64,000 bases of DNA from CBDAUN01 sp965214875 (lineage in GTDB: Bacteria; Pseudomonadota; Gammaproteobacteria; Arenicellales; JAJDZL01): the NCBI GenBank assembly GCA_965214875.1, contig OZ243980.1:3286001-3350000 (forward strand), written 5' to 3'. Positions 8,547 to 17,680 of this stretch are shown piece by piece (positions within the stretch are counted from its first letter, which is position 1; each line of letters opens with the position of its first letter). Position numbers and translations under genes: made by a program. The notes below the pieces were generated by a model. It searched no databases, was not told the DNA's origin, and was given only the letters and a program-made list of their open reading frames with translations.

Positions 8547-9512
8547 TCAGTTAGAGACACTAAAATCCATAATGAATTCTTCATCGCTAAGTTTAGTGAA
8601 TTCAACATGGGTTCGACCATAATTAAGCAGATTGTCCTTCGTCACGAATTGCCCCGGCTCCAGCCCCATCCTCTTTCTGAAGTAGCTTCCCAATTGAGCA
8701 TTGTTGTACGGTGTATGCAAAGCCTTGCCGCCATCTTGCGCTCGCGCCACTGTAAATATCTCACCATCATCTGACATAACTGTGAATTTCACTTCCCTTG
8801 GCGGGAAGAAGTTTGAGTTGGCATAAATTGAAGCAGGGATAGGGATATATGCTTGGTTGGCATTCCGACCATCCCTTTGCCCCCAATTTAAGCCGCTTCT
8901 TTGATGCACTTCACCTTCTCTGGTTAAAAGCGACAACTTAACCCGCTTTTCATCACCTTCGAGTTGGGAATCCACTACTACGATAGGTCTTGCTCTTCGA
9001 GTGTATTCTTCAGTGTCGAAAACTTTAACCACATTATCGATATGAGCATGATTACAGTCTATCGAGTTCTGTTTTACTGTTCGAAAGTAGTTAATGGCCA
9101 TAAAAGGATTTATTAGCGCAACTGAATCTCCGACCGCTCCACTGAATCCGTTGTAGGTGTAGTTTGCAGACCCTAAGAAGGCCACAACCGGTTCTTGCTG
9201 CCTACACCAAATATAAACTTTTGAATGAACAGGCTTACCCTCGCACAGGTAGCTACACCGATATAGATGATCATCCTCACCCGAATCACAGTACTCACAG
9301 AACGCTTTATGTTGAATCGAGCTAATGCCATCTTTACGCGCCATCCCGATGACAAGATCAACAGATATTACAAATCCAGAGTTCACCAATTCATTCACAT
9401 GGGACTCCATGAATGCCGCGGTGGCATAACCGCTGACAACATGAAGAGTGTCAGCACCAAAATAATGAACTGGGCGAATCAGAACCGATTCAAACAACTC
9501 TTCTGTTAGCAT
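8547..9512 (-). CDS. NgoFVII-like type II restriction endonuclease (PLD-type nuclease)
   Basis: 321 aa. The N-terminal half is phospholipase-D-like: VHSKVYIW followed 12-15 residues later by AFLGSANYTYNGF, the HxK...GSxN signature of PLD nucleases such as BfiI and the NgoFVII family. The C-terminal half (INxF..., YIPIPASIYANSNFFPPREV, TLxxS-like beta segments) is probably the DNA-recognition part. The chosen ATG at 9512 lies 20 nt inside the end of the methyltransferase gene, so translation is probably coupled and the methylase is made first. NgoFVII recognises a GC-rich pentanucleotide; the specificity here cannot be read from the sequence. Confidence 0.75.
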   Translation of the reverse strand: MLTEELFESVLIRPVHYFGADTLHVVSGYATAAFMESHVNELVNSGFVISVDLVIGMARKDGISSIQHKAFCEYCDSGEDDHLYRCSYLCEGKPVHSKVYIWCRQQEPVVAFLGSANYTYNGFSGAVGDSVALINPFMAINYFRTVKQNSIDCNHAHIDNVVKVFDTEEYTRRARPIVVVDSQLEGDEKRVKLSLLTREGEVHQRSGLNWGQRDGRNANQAYIPIPASIYANSNFFPPREVKFTVMSDDGEIFTVARAQDGGKALHTPYNNAQLGSYFRKRMGLEPGQFVTKDNLLNYGRTHVEFTKLSDEEFIMDFSVSN

Positions 9513-10599
9513 GATGGCAACCCATGGCAGGGGCCACGTCGGTCTCAGCAAACGTTTTTAAAATCGCCGAAAAGATGATCTTAGCCCCAACGGGCGGAAC
9601 AGCCATGCCAATTTGCTTGCGCACTGACTCTTTGCCGCCAAGAAATCGAAATTGGTCAGGAAATGTTTGAAGGCGAGCCCTCTCACGATTCGTTAAGCTT
9701 CGATTCTCTTTCCAGTGATAGATATGAGTCCCGCCGCCACCAGAACCGGTCACAGTGTAGGAAGGTGCATCAGGCCGGAGTCGCTTGTATATCTGACTAA
9801 TCCGCGCACCGCTTTTCATTTTCAACTGAAGGCTTCTTGGAATATCCGCATCAAACGCGTTTTGGCCCGGTTTGATGTAGCTCAACCGCTCGACAACGGT
9901 CTTAGATTGTGCAGTGTATTCATGATTAAACGCGTCTTTCGGAATTCCCTGCAATGCCTCCTTGCACGTCTTGATCTTTGTTCCTGTTTTTGGGCTTGGA
10001 TGCACAAACTGAACGGCCAAATCAGAACGAAATCCGACAATGATTATCCGATGCCTGGATTGAGGCACTCCGTACTCTTCAAATTTATAATGATGCGGGT
10101 AGATGTCATAGCCTGCGTCCTCAAATGCCGCAAGGATTTTTTGAAAATCCTTTTTCTTCCCGCTAGACGACAAGCCCCCAACATTCTCAGCAACAAAAAA
10201 CGACGGACGAAGAGCCTTCAGTCCCTCTACACCCCAAACATAAAGTCCGCCGAACGAACCCGAAATACCTTGGCGCTCGCCTACTATGCTGAAATCATTA
10301 CAAGGAAAGCCAAAAACCAGACCATCGATTGGCGACAGGGATTTGAAATCTAGCCGCTTGACATCGCAACAGTAGACTTTGCATCCAAGCTGGCCGAAAT
10401 TGTGTTCAAACGTCTTGCAAGCATCATCATCGAAATCGTTCATCCAAAGATGCTTGAACGAAGTGTCAGCGTATTTCGCCCAGTGAGCCCCGAGAGCCAT
10501 GCCGCCTGCTCCAGCAAAAAGCTCGCCAAGAGTGTAAACCTTGCTGGATTGCTGCCCTTGTTCGGCAGGCTCAGTTTCAAAAATTGCTGCTGGCTCCAA
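9490..10599 (-). CDS. DNA (cytosine-5) methyltransferase of the NgoFVII-like RM system
   Basis: 369 aa. C5-methylase motifs appear in order: motif I ELFAGAGGMALG, motif IV with the catalytic Cys (GFPCNDFSIVG), motif VI (FFVAENVGG), motif VIII (GVPQSRHRIIIVG), the variable target-recognition region, motif IX (RLQTFPDQFRFLG) and motif X (QIGMAVPP). It methylates cytosine in the site cut by the overlapping endonuclease downstream and thereby protects the host. All catalytic motifs are present, so it should be active. The upstream 10600-10850 contains no other gene. Confidence 0.9.
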   Translation of the reverse strand: MEPAAIFETEPAEQGQQSSKVYTLGELFAGAGGMALGAHWAKYADTSFKHLWMNDFDDDACKTFEHNFGQLGCKVYCCDVKRLDFKSLSPIDGLVFGFPCNDFSIVGERQGISGSFGGLYVWGVEGLKALRPSFFVAENVGGLSSSGKKKDFQKILAAFEDAGYDIYPHHYKFEEYGVPQSRHRIIIVGFRSDLAVQFVHPSPKTGTKIKTCKEALQGIPKDAFNHEYTAQSKTVVERLSYIKPGQNAFDADIPRSLQLKMKSGARISQIYKRLRPDAPSYTVTGSGGGGTHIYHWKENRSLTNRERARLQTFPDQFRFLGGKESVRKQIGMAVPPVGAKIIFSAILKTFAETDVAPAMGCHHANRRVV

Positions 10600-10850
10600 A
10601 TTGAATGCCTCCAGAGTCTAATCACTATGACATGTACGCTTAAAGCGGGCAAAGCGATAGGCTGAAAGAATCGACCCTTGAACCGATTATACGCATTGTT
10701 GGGTTGCGGTTCATTTTGATTTTCAGGAATTAGTCGTGTCGTATTTTGCCTTCAATATGGAGCACGAAGCCAGTCTTTCTTAGTGTGCAAGCCAATCCTC
10801 ATAAATTTATCGCCGCCAAGCGATAGCACTAGCAAGATTCAATCAATTCG

Positions 10851-11459
10851 CTATCGCTTCAGCTCGATCTTGCTCTCCTCTCCAGCAAGCAGTCTCACAA
10901 TATTTGATCGATGCATAATTGCGGCAAAAACAAAGATCACTGCGGCCACCACAACAATCGAAACATCACGAACAACCAGCCAGCCGATGACCGGTGCCAG
11001 CAATAAAGCAGCAAGCGATGAGACGGACGACAACCTCGTCAGGCCCGCAACTGCAAGCCATGTTGCAATAACCCCAAACCCGACTAGAAGATCAATCCCA
11101 AGATACACCCCGATCGCCGTAGCTACACCCTTGCCTCCCTGAAAACTGAAATAAAGCGGGTAAAGGTGCCCCAAAAAACTGCCTAAGGCAGCTGCCGCCA
11201 CCACCAAAGAGTCATCGACCGCCAGCGCCGCAACAACAACCGGCAAAATCCCCTTTAGCACATCGCCGCTCAGAGTAAAAATGGCTGCCGGTTTTCCTCC
11301 TAAACGCAATACATTCGTCGCGCCGGGATTGCCCGACCCAGATTGTCGAGGATCTCCCAGGCCCATCATCCGGCAGACCATAATCGCACTCGATATAGAT
11401 CCAAACAAATACCCGACAATGGCAAATACTAGTGCAAGCACCGCGCTACCTCGATTCAA
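10851..11459 (-). CDS. plsY: Glycerol-3-phosphate acyltransferase PlsY
   Basis: 202 aa, a polytopic membrane protein. It has the PlsY motifs GSISSAIMVCR, GSGNPGATNVLR and GHLYPLYFSFQGGKGVATA. It transfers the acyl group from acyl-phosphate to glycerol-3-phosphate, the first step of phospholipid synthesis with PlsX. It is transcribed divergently from folB, as in many gammaproteobacteria. A 10-bp inverted repeat (AAGCGATAGC at 10818-10827 with GCTATCGCTT at 10850-10859) spans the 3' end and may act as a terminator. Confidence 0.95.
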   Translation of the reverse strand: MNRGSAVLALVFAIVGYLFGSISSAIMVCRMMGLGDPRQSGSGNPGATNVLRLGGKPAAIFTLSGDVLKGILPVVVAALAVDDSLVVAAAALGSFLGHLYPLYFSFQGGKGVATAIGVYLGIDLLVGFGVIATWLAVAGLTRLSSVSSLAALLLAPVIGWLVVRDVSIVVVAAVIFVFAAIMHRSNIVRLLAGEESKIELKR

Positions 11460-11548
11460 TTAACATAAACATCAAATGGTATAACATCTTGCTTTAGCCA
11501 TTCGCTCAGCATTGCCCGAATCAATTCTTCCAGCAAAGAAGCAAAACA

Positions 11549-11926
11549 ATGGACAAGATATTCATTCATGAACTGAAAGTCACCGCCACAATCGGCGTGT
11601 GGGAATGGGAGCGCAGAATCACGCAGAACCTTTCAATCGACATCGAAGTGGCCGCAGACATACAAAAAACGGCACAGTCGGATGACATCAATGACGCACT
11701 GAGCTACAAGGATATCGCAAAACGCGTTGTTGAGTTTGCGAAGGAATCTAAATTCCACCTCATAGAAACTCTTGCCGAAGGCATCGCCGACACGATTCTT
11801 TCAGAATTTCCGACATTCTGGTGCCGCGTGACAGTCAGCAAGCCAAAAGCCGTTGAATATAGTCGAAACGTCGGCGTGATTATCGAGCGCAGTTCGGAGA
11901 CGCAAGACTCGCCAACAGCTTCTTGA
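11549..11926 (+). CDS. folB: Dihydroneopterin aldolase FolB
   Basis: 125 aa, the normal length. Family motifs are visible: IHELKVTATIGVWEWERRI at the N-terminus (catalytic Glu region), DALSYKDIAKRV, FHLIETLAEGIAD, and CRVTVSKPKAVEYSRNVGV. It converts 7,8-dihydroneopterin to the hydroxymethyl-dihydropterin precursor of folate. It is divergent from plsY. A pteridine-reductase-like SDR lies directly downstream on the opposite strand, and thyA and folA occur 47 kb away, so folate-related genes recur in the window. Confidence 0.95.
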   Translation: MDKIFIHELKVTATIGVWEWERRITQNLSIDIEVAADIQKTAQSDDINDALSYKDIAKRVVEFAKESKFHLIETLAEGIADTILSEFPTFWCRVTVSKPKAVEYSRNVGVIIERSSETQDSPTAS

Positions 11927-11946
11927 CCCTCATCTTTCACCCTCGC

Positions 11947-12693
11947 TTACGGATCAACCGCCGATCGACCGCCATCGACCGCCAATACCTGGCCCGTCAT
12001 GAATGTGGCGTCGATCGCCAGAAATTCGACTGTTTTTGCGATTTCACGTGCTGTCCCTAGTCGCCGAAGCGGGGTGCGCCGCAAAATTTCCGAGTCTTCG
12101 GACCCGTCCTCTGGCCACAAGATTGCCCCTGGAGCCACTGCGTTGACTCGCACCTCAGGAGCCAATTCAAGCGCTGCCGACCGGGTCAGCGATTCAAGCC
12201 CCGCCTTGGACGCACAGTACGCCGCGTAACCATCAACAGAACGGCTCGCATACAGATCTGTAATGTTCACAACGCTGCCTTTGCTGCTCGCCAATTGCTG
12301 ATGAGCTTTCTGGACCAGAAAATACGGAGCCTTCAGGTTTACAGCGATCAACTCGTCAAAAGCCGATGCCTTTGTGCTCCCGATACCGGCCGGATAGAAC
12401 ACCGAAGCATTGTTAACCAAAACATCCAAAGAGGAAAACCGGCTGACAACACCCTCGACCAACCCCTCCACTTCAGACAGGTCGGCCAAATCCGCCCTGA
12501 ACGCCGCTGATGACTCGGCACGCATTGCATTCAACCCCTCAACCACACTTAGCGCATCGTGTTCAGATTGACGGTAGTGCACCGCGATGCGCATGCCGCG
12601 GGCGTGCAGACACTTGGCTATTTCCGCGCCAATGCGCCGTCCAGCGCCCGTAACAAGCGCCACTTTGTTCGTGTTGTCGGAAACTCGTCTCAT
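11947..12693 (-). CDS. Pteridine reductase / FolM-like short-chain dehydrogenase
   Basis: 248 aa. A Rossmann SDR with TGAGRRIG, the Arg-containing glycine motif typical of pteridine reductases rather than of ordinary SDRs, then VNNASVF, and the catalytic YAAYCASKA (YxxxK). The C-terminus is TGQVLAVDGGRS. Proteins of this type reduce dihydrobiopterin or dihydrofolate-like pterins with NADPH. The position beside folB supports a pterin/folate role. I chose the ATG at 12693. It converges with folB, with their ends 20 nt apart. Other SDR functions are possible. Confidence 0.8.
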   Translation of the reverse strand: MRRVSDNTNKVALVTGAGRRIGAEIAKCLHARGMRIAVHYRQSEHDALSVVEGLNAMRAESSAAFRADLADLSEVEGLVEGVVSRFSSLDVLVNNASVFYPAGIGSTKASAFDELIAVNLKAPYFLVQKAHQQLASSKGSVVNITDLYASRSVDGYAAYCASKAGLESLTRSAALELAPEVRVNAVAPGAILWPEDGSEDSEILRRTPLRRLGTAREIAKTVEFLAIDATFMTGQVLAVDGGRSAVDP

Positions 12694-12792
12694 GCGTGAT
12701 GGATGGCGACCATATCGTTCGCAGGGCAAATCGAAGCTGAACTCGACCGATATAATAGCCTACTGATCCCGCTTGAGCTGTCTGACACCGAC

Positions 12793-14010
12793 ATGAATGC
12801 GCATTTGCAAACCGATGCATCTCGTCTTGCGCTCGACAAGAGCGAACTTCGAAGAAGCGCCGCGCTTTACGAGAAAATTGTCAACATAATCCGCGCAAGC
12901 GCAAATCAACGCCTGCCGTTTTCAACGTTCATGAACCTTGCACTTTATGACCCGCAACTTGGCTACTATGCCGCAGCCGACAATGTTGTGGGAGCCGCAG
13001 GCGATTTCGTTACCGCTCCGGAAATCGGCAACGCCTTTGGAACCTGCATTGCCGAGAAGATTTCGAAAATCGCGGCACAATTCCCGCAAGACATTTCCAT
13101 ATTCGAATTTGGTGCCGGAACCGGCAAGCTTGCCGCCCACATACTGGAGGCGCTCAAACGAGTTGACGTCGGCATCGCCCGATACTCGATATTCGAAGTC
13201 AGTCCGCGCCTTTCGGCCATTCAGAGAAGCACCCTCAAAACTCGAGCACCTTGGGCTAGACACATCGTGAATTGGCAGACTTCGATCGAAGATCTGCAAA
13301 TTGACGGCATCATCATCGCCAATGAACTGCTTGACGCGATTCCATTCGAACTGTTCAGCTACGAGGACAAAGCTTTTCATCAAGGTTTCGTGGAAGAATC
13401 GGATGGCCGACTGGGCATCGCCTACTCCGACCGGCTGGCACAGGATTTTGCCCGATATGTCAAACGCATCCCCATCACCTCCCTCCCATCAGGCACCTAT
13501 CGATCAGAACTGCACTGCCAAGCGCTTGCGTGGCTGCGTTCGCTGCTTGAAAAACTTCAGCACGGATCAATGCTGATCATCGACTACGGGTTTCCCGAAC
13601 ATGAATACTACCACCCGCACCGCGACACCGGAACATTGTCCTGCCACCGCCGTCACCACGTTCACAGCGACCCGCTTGCCTATTTGGGCTGCCAGGACAT
13701 ATCCACCCACATCAACTTCACCGCGCTTGCAGAAGCCGCTACCCGGTCAGATGCGACCGTTAACGGATTTTCCACCCTTGCAGGCTTTCTGCTCGACACC
13801 GGAATTCTCGACGCATGCGGCGATTCATCAGATGCAAGATCAGCGAGCGAGCGAAACCGCGAACTGCTCACCCTGACTTCTCCATCCGAAATGGGCGATC
13901 TTTTCAAAGTCATGGAACTGACCAAAGGCATTGATGGCACCCCTGACGGGTTTAGAATTGTCGATCACCGCCACCGTCTCACCACATCGACCGCCCAAGT
14001 CAAGCTATGA
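12793..14010 (+). CDS. MidA/NDUFAF7-family SAM-dependent methyltransferase
   Basis: 405 aa from the ATG at 12793. It contains FMNLALYDPQLGYY, DFVTAPEIGNAFG, the SAM loop FEFGAGTGKLAAHIL, IIANELLDAIPFELF, and IIDYGFPEHEYYHPHRDTG (given here in parts of the family signature). COG1565 proteins resemble the human complex I assembly methyltransferase NDUFAF7, which methylates an arginine; the bacterial substrates are unknown. Its stop overlaps the uppP start (ATGA), so the two genes are coupled. An NDUFA9-like protein gene lies 2 kb downstream. Confidence 0.85.
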   Translation: MNAHLQTDASRLALDKSELRRSAALYEKIVNIIRASANQRLPFSTFMNLALYDPQLGYYAAADNVVGAAGDFVTAPEIGNAFGTCIAEKISKIAAQFPQDISIFEFGAGTGKLAAHILEALKRVDVGIARYSIFEVSPRLSAIQRSTLKTRAPWARHIVNWQTSIEDLQIDGIIIANELLDAIPFELFSYEDKAFHQGFVEESDGRLGIAYSDRLAQDFARYVKRIPITSLPSGTYRSELHCQALAWLRSLLEKLQHGSMLIIDYGFPEHEYYHPHRDTGTLSCHRRHHVHSDPLAYLGCQDISTHINFTALAEAATRSDATVNGFSTLAGFLLDTGILDACGDSSDARSASERNRELLTLTSPSEMGDLFKVMELTKGIDGTPDGFRIVDHRHRLTTSTAQVKL

Positions 14011-14813
14011 TCGAACTCATTGCCGCTACCGTCTTGGCACTTGTGCAAGGCGTCACCGAATACCTGCCGATTTCAAGCTCAGCCCACCTGATTCTGGTGC
14101 CACGATTGCTGGGATGGACGGATCAAGGCCTATCGTTCGATGTTGCCGTGCATGTCGGAACACTGTTTGCATCGATATTCTATTTCCGCGCATCCCTGAT
14201 CGTGATTATCCGGGATTGGGGCAAATCCGTCATCGGCAAGGGTGCAACCGATTCAGCACGAACCGGCTGGCACCTCATCATTGCCAGCATCCCGGTGGGG
14301 ATTGCCGGCGCACTTGCGCACGAAGTTGTCGAGACAAGCCTCCGAAGCATCATCGTGATTGCCTCGACAACGCTTCTTTTCGCTTTGCTGCTGTGGGCCG
14401 CCGATGCCTGGCGGCGCGGACCACGCTCGATCGAAGCACTGCGCATGAAAGATGCCCTATGGATTGGACTGGCTCAGGCGATCGCGATCGTGCCAGGCAC
14501 ATCGCGTTCAGGAGTGGCCATGACCGCTTGCCTGCTGCTTGGGATGAGCCGTCGGGAAGCGGCAAGGTTTTCATTCCTGCTAGCCATTCCCGCCATCGCC
14601 ATGGCCGGCACATGGCAATCGATCAATCTCATGGCTAGCGGACAGCAAATCGAGTGGATGCGATTTGCCCTTGCTGCGGCAGTATCCGCCGCCGCAGCGT
14701 GGCTTGTGATACACTGGCTGCTTCAATTCATCGAACGGATCGGACTGCTTCCGTTCGTGATCTATCGCATCACTCTTGCTGCGCTACTTTACGCAGTTGT
14801 GCTTTGGAACTGA
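14007..14813 (+). CDS. uppP: Undecaprenyl-diphosphatase UppP/BacA
   Basis: 268 aa, polytopic. The two family signatures are present: VTEYLPISSSAHLIL near the N-terminus and PGTSRSGVAMTACLLLGMSR in the middle, carrying the catalytic Glu, Ser and Arg residues. It recycles undecaprenyl pyrophosphate to the monophosphate carrier for peptidoglycan synthesis and confers bacitracin tolerance. It starts at the ATGA overlap with midA and converges with cca, leaving only 1 nt between their ends. Confidence 0.95.
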   Translation: MIELIAATVLALVQGVTEYLPISSSAHLILVPRLLGWTDQGLSFDVAVHVGTLFASIFYFRASLIVIIRDWGKSVIGKGATDSARTGWHLIIASIPVGIAGALAHEVVETSLRSIIVIASTTLLFALLLWAADAWRRGPRSIEALRMKDALWIGLAQAIAIVPGTSRSGVAMTACLLLGMSRREAARFSFLLAIPAIAMAGTWQSINLMASGQQIEWMRFALAAAVSAAAAWLVIHWLLQFIERIGLLPFVIYRITLAALLYAVVLWN

Positions 14814-14814
14814 T

Positions 14815-16014
14815 CTATTGGCCAAGTACGGCGGCAATTTTGCAAACCTGGGCTTCAAAAATTGCTCGGCCGAGCTCCCTGCCCTTGAATTGATCGATGA
14901 AATCCTTTGCACTTACCTCAAGCATCGCGTCGCGGCATGCGACTAAGATATGCGCGATGTCCTCGCCTGGCCCTGATCCACGGCACTCAGCTTGCACAAT
15001 AGCTTGGCTTGCCAGCGTAAAAGTGTTAAACGACGCTGCATCTTGCAAGCCCTGCACCCGCATGACAAGTTGTGCCACATCCTTCGCGGCCAGCTTATCC
15101 AAGCATCTGATGTCGTCGATATGACGCAAAAGCCGCAACGATAATTGCCGGCAGCGCGTCGGAGCGCGGAGGCGCTCGCATATTCCTTCGACCAGCACTT
15201 CGCCTTTTTTTCCGCGAAGGTCTGCCGCCGCGCAGCAGGCCAGTACAGAAAAGCGAACCTCAAGCCGCTTGCTTAGGCGCACAGCTTGCCTTAACGAGCG
15301 TACCGCGGCGTGTTCAGCTTCATTGATGGATGAAAAAAAATTATCAAACTCAGGAATGAGCACCTTGAGCGCTCCACACTGATGCAAGACCGAAAAGAAC
15401 ATTTCTGGCGCATCCTGTTCAAGTGCCGCATTTACTTCGCGCCACACGCGCTCTGCGGCAAGATCCGCCAGCTCGCCGCCTGCCACCATCTGCCTCATCA
15501 GCGTCAGTGTCGTCTCGTCAACCGAAAAGCCATATGCCTGCAATTGCGCTGCAAATCGTGCAACGCGAACAACCCGAAGGGGGTCTTCAACAAAATGCGG
15601 CGAGACATGCCGAAGCGTCCTGCGCACGATATCGCCCCTACCCCCATATGGGTCTATCAAGGTGCCATCAGGGGCTTGCGCGATTGCGTTGATCGTTAAG
15701 TCTCTTCGATACAGGTCTTCCTCTAGTGTGACATCAACACCTGCCTCAACTTCGAATCCTTTGTAGCCTCGCCCGACTTTACGCTCGTTTCTGGCCAAAG
15801 CGTATTCTTCACCACTTTCAAGATCAATGAAGACCGGAAAATCCTTGCCAACCCGCTTAAGTCCGAGTTTGAGCATCAACTCAGGCGTTGCGCCAACCAC
15901 CACCCAGTCAGCATCCCGACTTGCAATGCCGAGTATCGCGTCCCTGACGGCTCCGCCGACCTTATAGCGCTGCAAATCGGCGGTTGAGCGTGGTGTCGAC
16001 TTCTCCAAGACCAT
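14815..16014 (-). CDS. cca: CCA tRNA nucleotidyltransferase
   Basis: 399 aa. The nucleotidyltransferase head is clear: KVGGAVRDAILG, then RDADWVVVGATPE (DxD), RDLTINAIA and ARFAAQL. It adds or repairs the 3' CCA end of tRNAs. The N-terminus has about 15 residues before the usual YKVGGAVRD start. The C-terminal part shows a helical region without an obvious HD motif, closer to the shorter class II head-body-tail type than to the HD-containing E. coli enzyme. It lies 17 nt downstream of the NDUFA9-like gene on the same strand. Confidence 0.9.
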   Translation of the reverse strand: MVLEKSTPRSTADLQRYKVGGAVRDAILGIASRDADWVVVGATPELMLKLGLKRVGKDFPVFIDLESGEEYALARNERKVGRGYKGFEVEAGVDVTLEEDLYRRDLTINAIAQAPDGTLIDPYGGRGDIVRRTLRHVSPHFVEDPLRVVRVARFAAQLQAYGFSVDETTLTLMRQMVAGGELADLAAERVWREVNAALEQDAPEMFFSVLHQCGALKVLIPEFDNFFSSINEAEHAAVRSLRQAVRLSKRLEVRFSVLACCAAADLRGKKGEVLVEGICERLRAPTRCRQLSLRLLRHIDDIRCLDKLAAKDVAQLVMRVQGLQDAASFNTFTLASQAIVQAECRGSGPGEDIAHILVACRDAMLEVSAKDFIDQFKGRELGRAIFEAQVCKIAAVLGQ

Positions 16015-16031
16015 TAATCGTCGACAAGCGG

Positions 16032-16997
16032 CTATCGCCCAGAATGTGCGCGAAGCGCGTTATACCGATTCTCGCGCGCGGTCAGCCAGCAATCGGCGGT
16101 CTGGCGCATGCCGCGAAGTGGCGATGCATAGTAGTCCGGAAACGGCATATCGCTGACGCTCGGGACCTGCATCGAGGCTACATTGTCAGGACTCAGCGGC
16201 TTGCCAGGCAGATACTGCATGATTGCCGCCATCAGCCGCGAAACCGGCTCAGCGATTTTGATCAGCTTTCTCCGAGAGCCGGAAAGCTCATTGATGAGCG
16301 AAACGATTTCGTACAGAGTGAGTATCTCGGGTCCGGCAAGATCATAGCAATTCCCGATCGTCTGCGGCTCGCTTAAGCACTGAGCAATGCAACTCGCAAC
16401 ATCCGCCACATGGACAGGCTGCATCAGCGCATTCGGACAGATCACCGGAAACACCCCTATTGAAAGCCTCAGCATCTGTTCGAACATCTGCGTTATGCCG
16501 CCGTTCGGCCCAAAGATAATGGATGGGCGGAATACCGTCGCGTCAAGCCCTTGATCCATCGCCGCAACCACCGCGTCCTCGCCACGACCTTTGGACTTTA
16601 AGTATTCGCTGGGCGCATTGACCGAGGCGCCGATTGCGCTGACATGAATCAGTCGCCCTACGCCTTGCTCAATGCATGCCGCTGCGAGATTCTCGGGAAA
16701 ATCCGCATGCACTTTTTCAAACGTGCTTCTGCCTCTTCCGTCGTGCAGGATGCCGATCAGATTGAATACAGCATCTGCGCCGCGAACCAGCGAAGCCAGC
16801 GAATCGGTGTCGTGAATATCCCCCTCGACGATGTCGACGCCTGGCAGCACGAGCAAATGCTTATGACGCTGCGGATGTCGGCTGACAATAACAACTTTGC
16901 AACCTTGATTGAACAGCGCAGATGCCAAATGTCTCCCGACAAATCCTGTGCCACCGAACAGTGCCGTGCGCATTCGCGTGCGCGACTTCAACATCAT
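16032..16997 (-). CDS. NDUFA9-like NAD(P)-binding atypical SDR
   Basis: 321 aa. The N-terminal Rossmann motif is ALFGGTGFVGRHLASAL, followed by DAVFNLIGIL, LIHVSAIGAS, SEYLKSKGRGEDAV and FRPSIIFGPNGG, the pattern of the complex I NDUFA9 / NAD-dependent epimerase group. Bacterial members are probably quinone- or nucleotide-binding proteins; their function is not settled. An internal ATG at 16973 (starting RTALFGG) is an alternative start. It forms a minus-strand unit with cca, and pyrE ends 35 nt upstream. Confidence 0.8.
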   Translation of the reverse strand: MMLKSRTRMRTALFGGTGFVGRHLASALFNQGCKVVIVSRHPQRHKHLLVLPGVDIVEGDIHDTDSLASLVRGADAVFNLIGILHDGRGRSTFEKVHADFPENLAAACIEQGVGRLIHVSAIGASVNAPSEYLKSKGRGEDAVVAAMDQGLDATVFRPSIIFGPNGGITQMFEQMLRLSIGVFPVICPNALMQPVHVADVASCIAQCLSEPQTIGNCYDLAGPEILTLYEIVSLINELSGSRRKLIKIAEPVSRLMAAIMQYLPGKPLSPDNVASMQVPSVSDMPFPDYYASPLRGMRQTADCWLTARENRYNALRAHSGR

Positions 16998-17035
16998 TGA
17001 ATCAACTCCGCCGGGCTATGTTTAGAAATCAATGC

Positions 17036-17680
17036 CTAAGCTGCGTATCGATCCATATACTCGCGAATCTGAACCGCATTGTGCCGCAAATCAGGTTTGT
17101 TTTTTACAAATTCGAGCAGGTCGTAAATCGTTGCAAGGGCGTGAACCTGTATGCCGTATTGAGACCGGACTTGCTGAGCCGCCGTCTCATCGGCATCCAC
17201 GCCGACTTCCGAACGGTCAAGCGAGATGACCGCGGCTACCGGATCGGCATGTCGACTACGAATCAACTTTGCCGCATTGCCGATCGACAATCCCGATGTG
17301 ATCACATCCTCCACGATGGCGACTTCGCCCTGAATCGGCGCGCCAACTAGCCATCCTTCGTCGCCATGGTCCTTGGCCTCTTTTCGATTGAAGGCGTAGG
17401 GAACGCTAGCGACACCGGCGCGACCCAGCGCCATGGCTGTTGCTGCGACAAGCGTAATGCCCTTATACGCAGGACCGAAGAGCATGTAGTTTCCATGCAT
17501 GAATTCCATAATCGAGCGGGCGTAGAAGTCGGCGAGCCTCGCCAAGCTCGAACCATCGCAAAATGCGGCAGAATTATAGAAGTAGGGGCTTGTTCGACCA
17601 GAATTAAGAGTAAACTCGCCAAAAATTAAAGCGCCTGAGTCGTAGGCGAAGGACAGGAATTCTTGCTGACTGGCACTCAT
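17036..17680 (-). CDS. pyrE: Orotate phosphoribosyltransferase
   Basis: 214 aa. It contains GEFTLNSGRTSPYFYN near the N-terminus, FGPAYKGITL, YAFNRKEAKDHG (catalytic Lys loop) and the PRPP-binding motif VAIVEDVITSGLSI. It joins orotate to PRPP to form OMP in pyrimidine synthesis. Length and motif spacing are as in E. coli PyrE. It heads the minus-strand run pyrE - NDUFA9-like - cca. Confidence 0.95.
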   Translation of the reverse strand: MSASQQEFLSFAYDSGALIFGEFTLNSGRTSPYFYNSAAFCDGSSLARLADFYARSIMEFMHGNYMLFGPAYKGITLVAATAMALGRAGVASVPYAFNRKEAKDHGDEGWLVGAPIQGEVAIVEDVITSGLSIGNAAKLIRSRHADPVAAVISLDRSEVGVDADETAAQQVRSQYGIQVHALATIYDLLEFVKNKPDLRHNAVQIREYMDRYAA

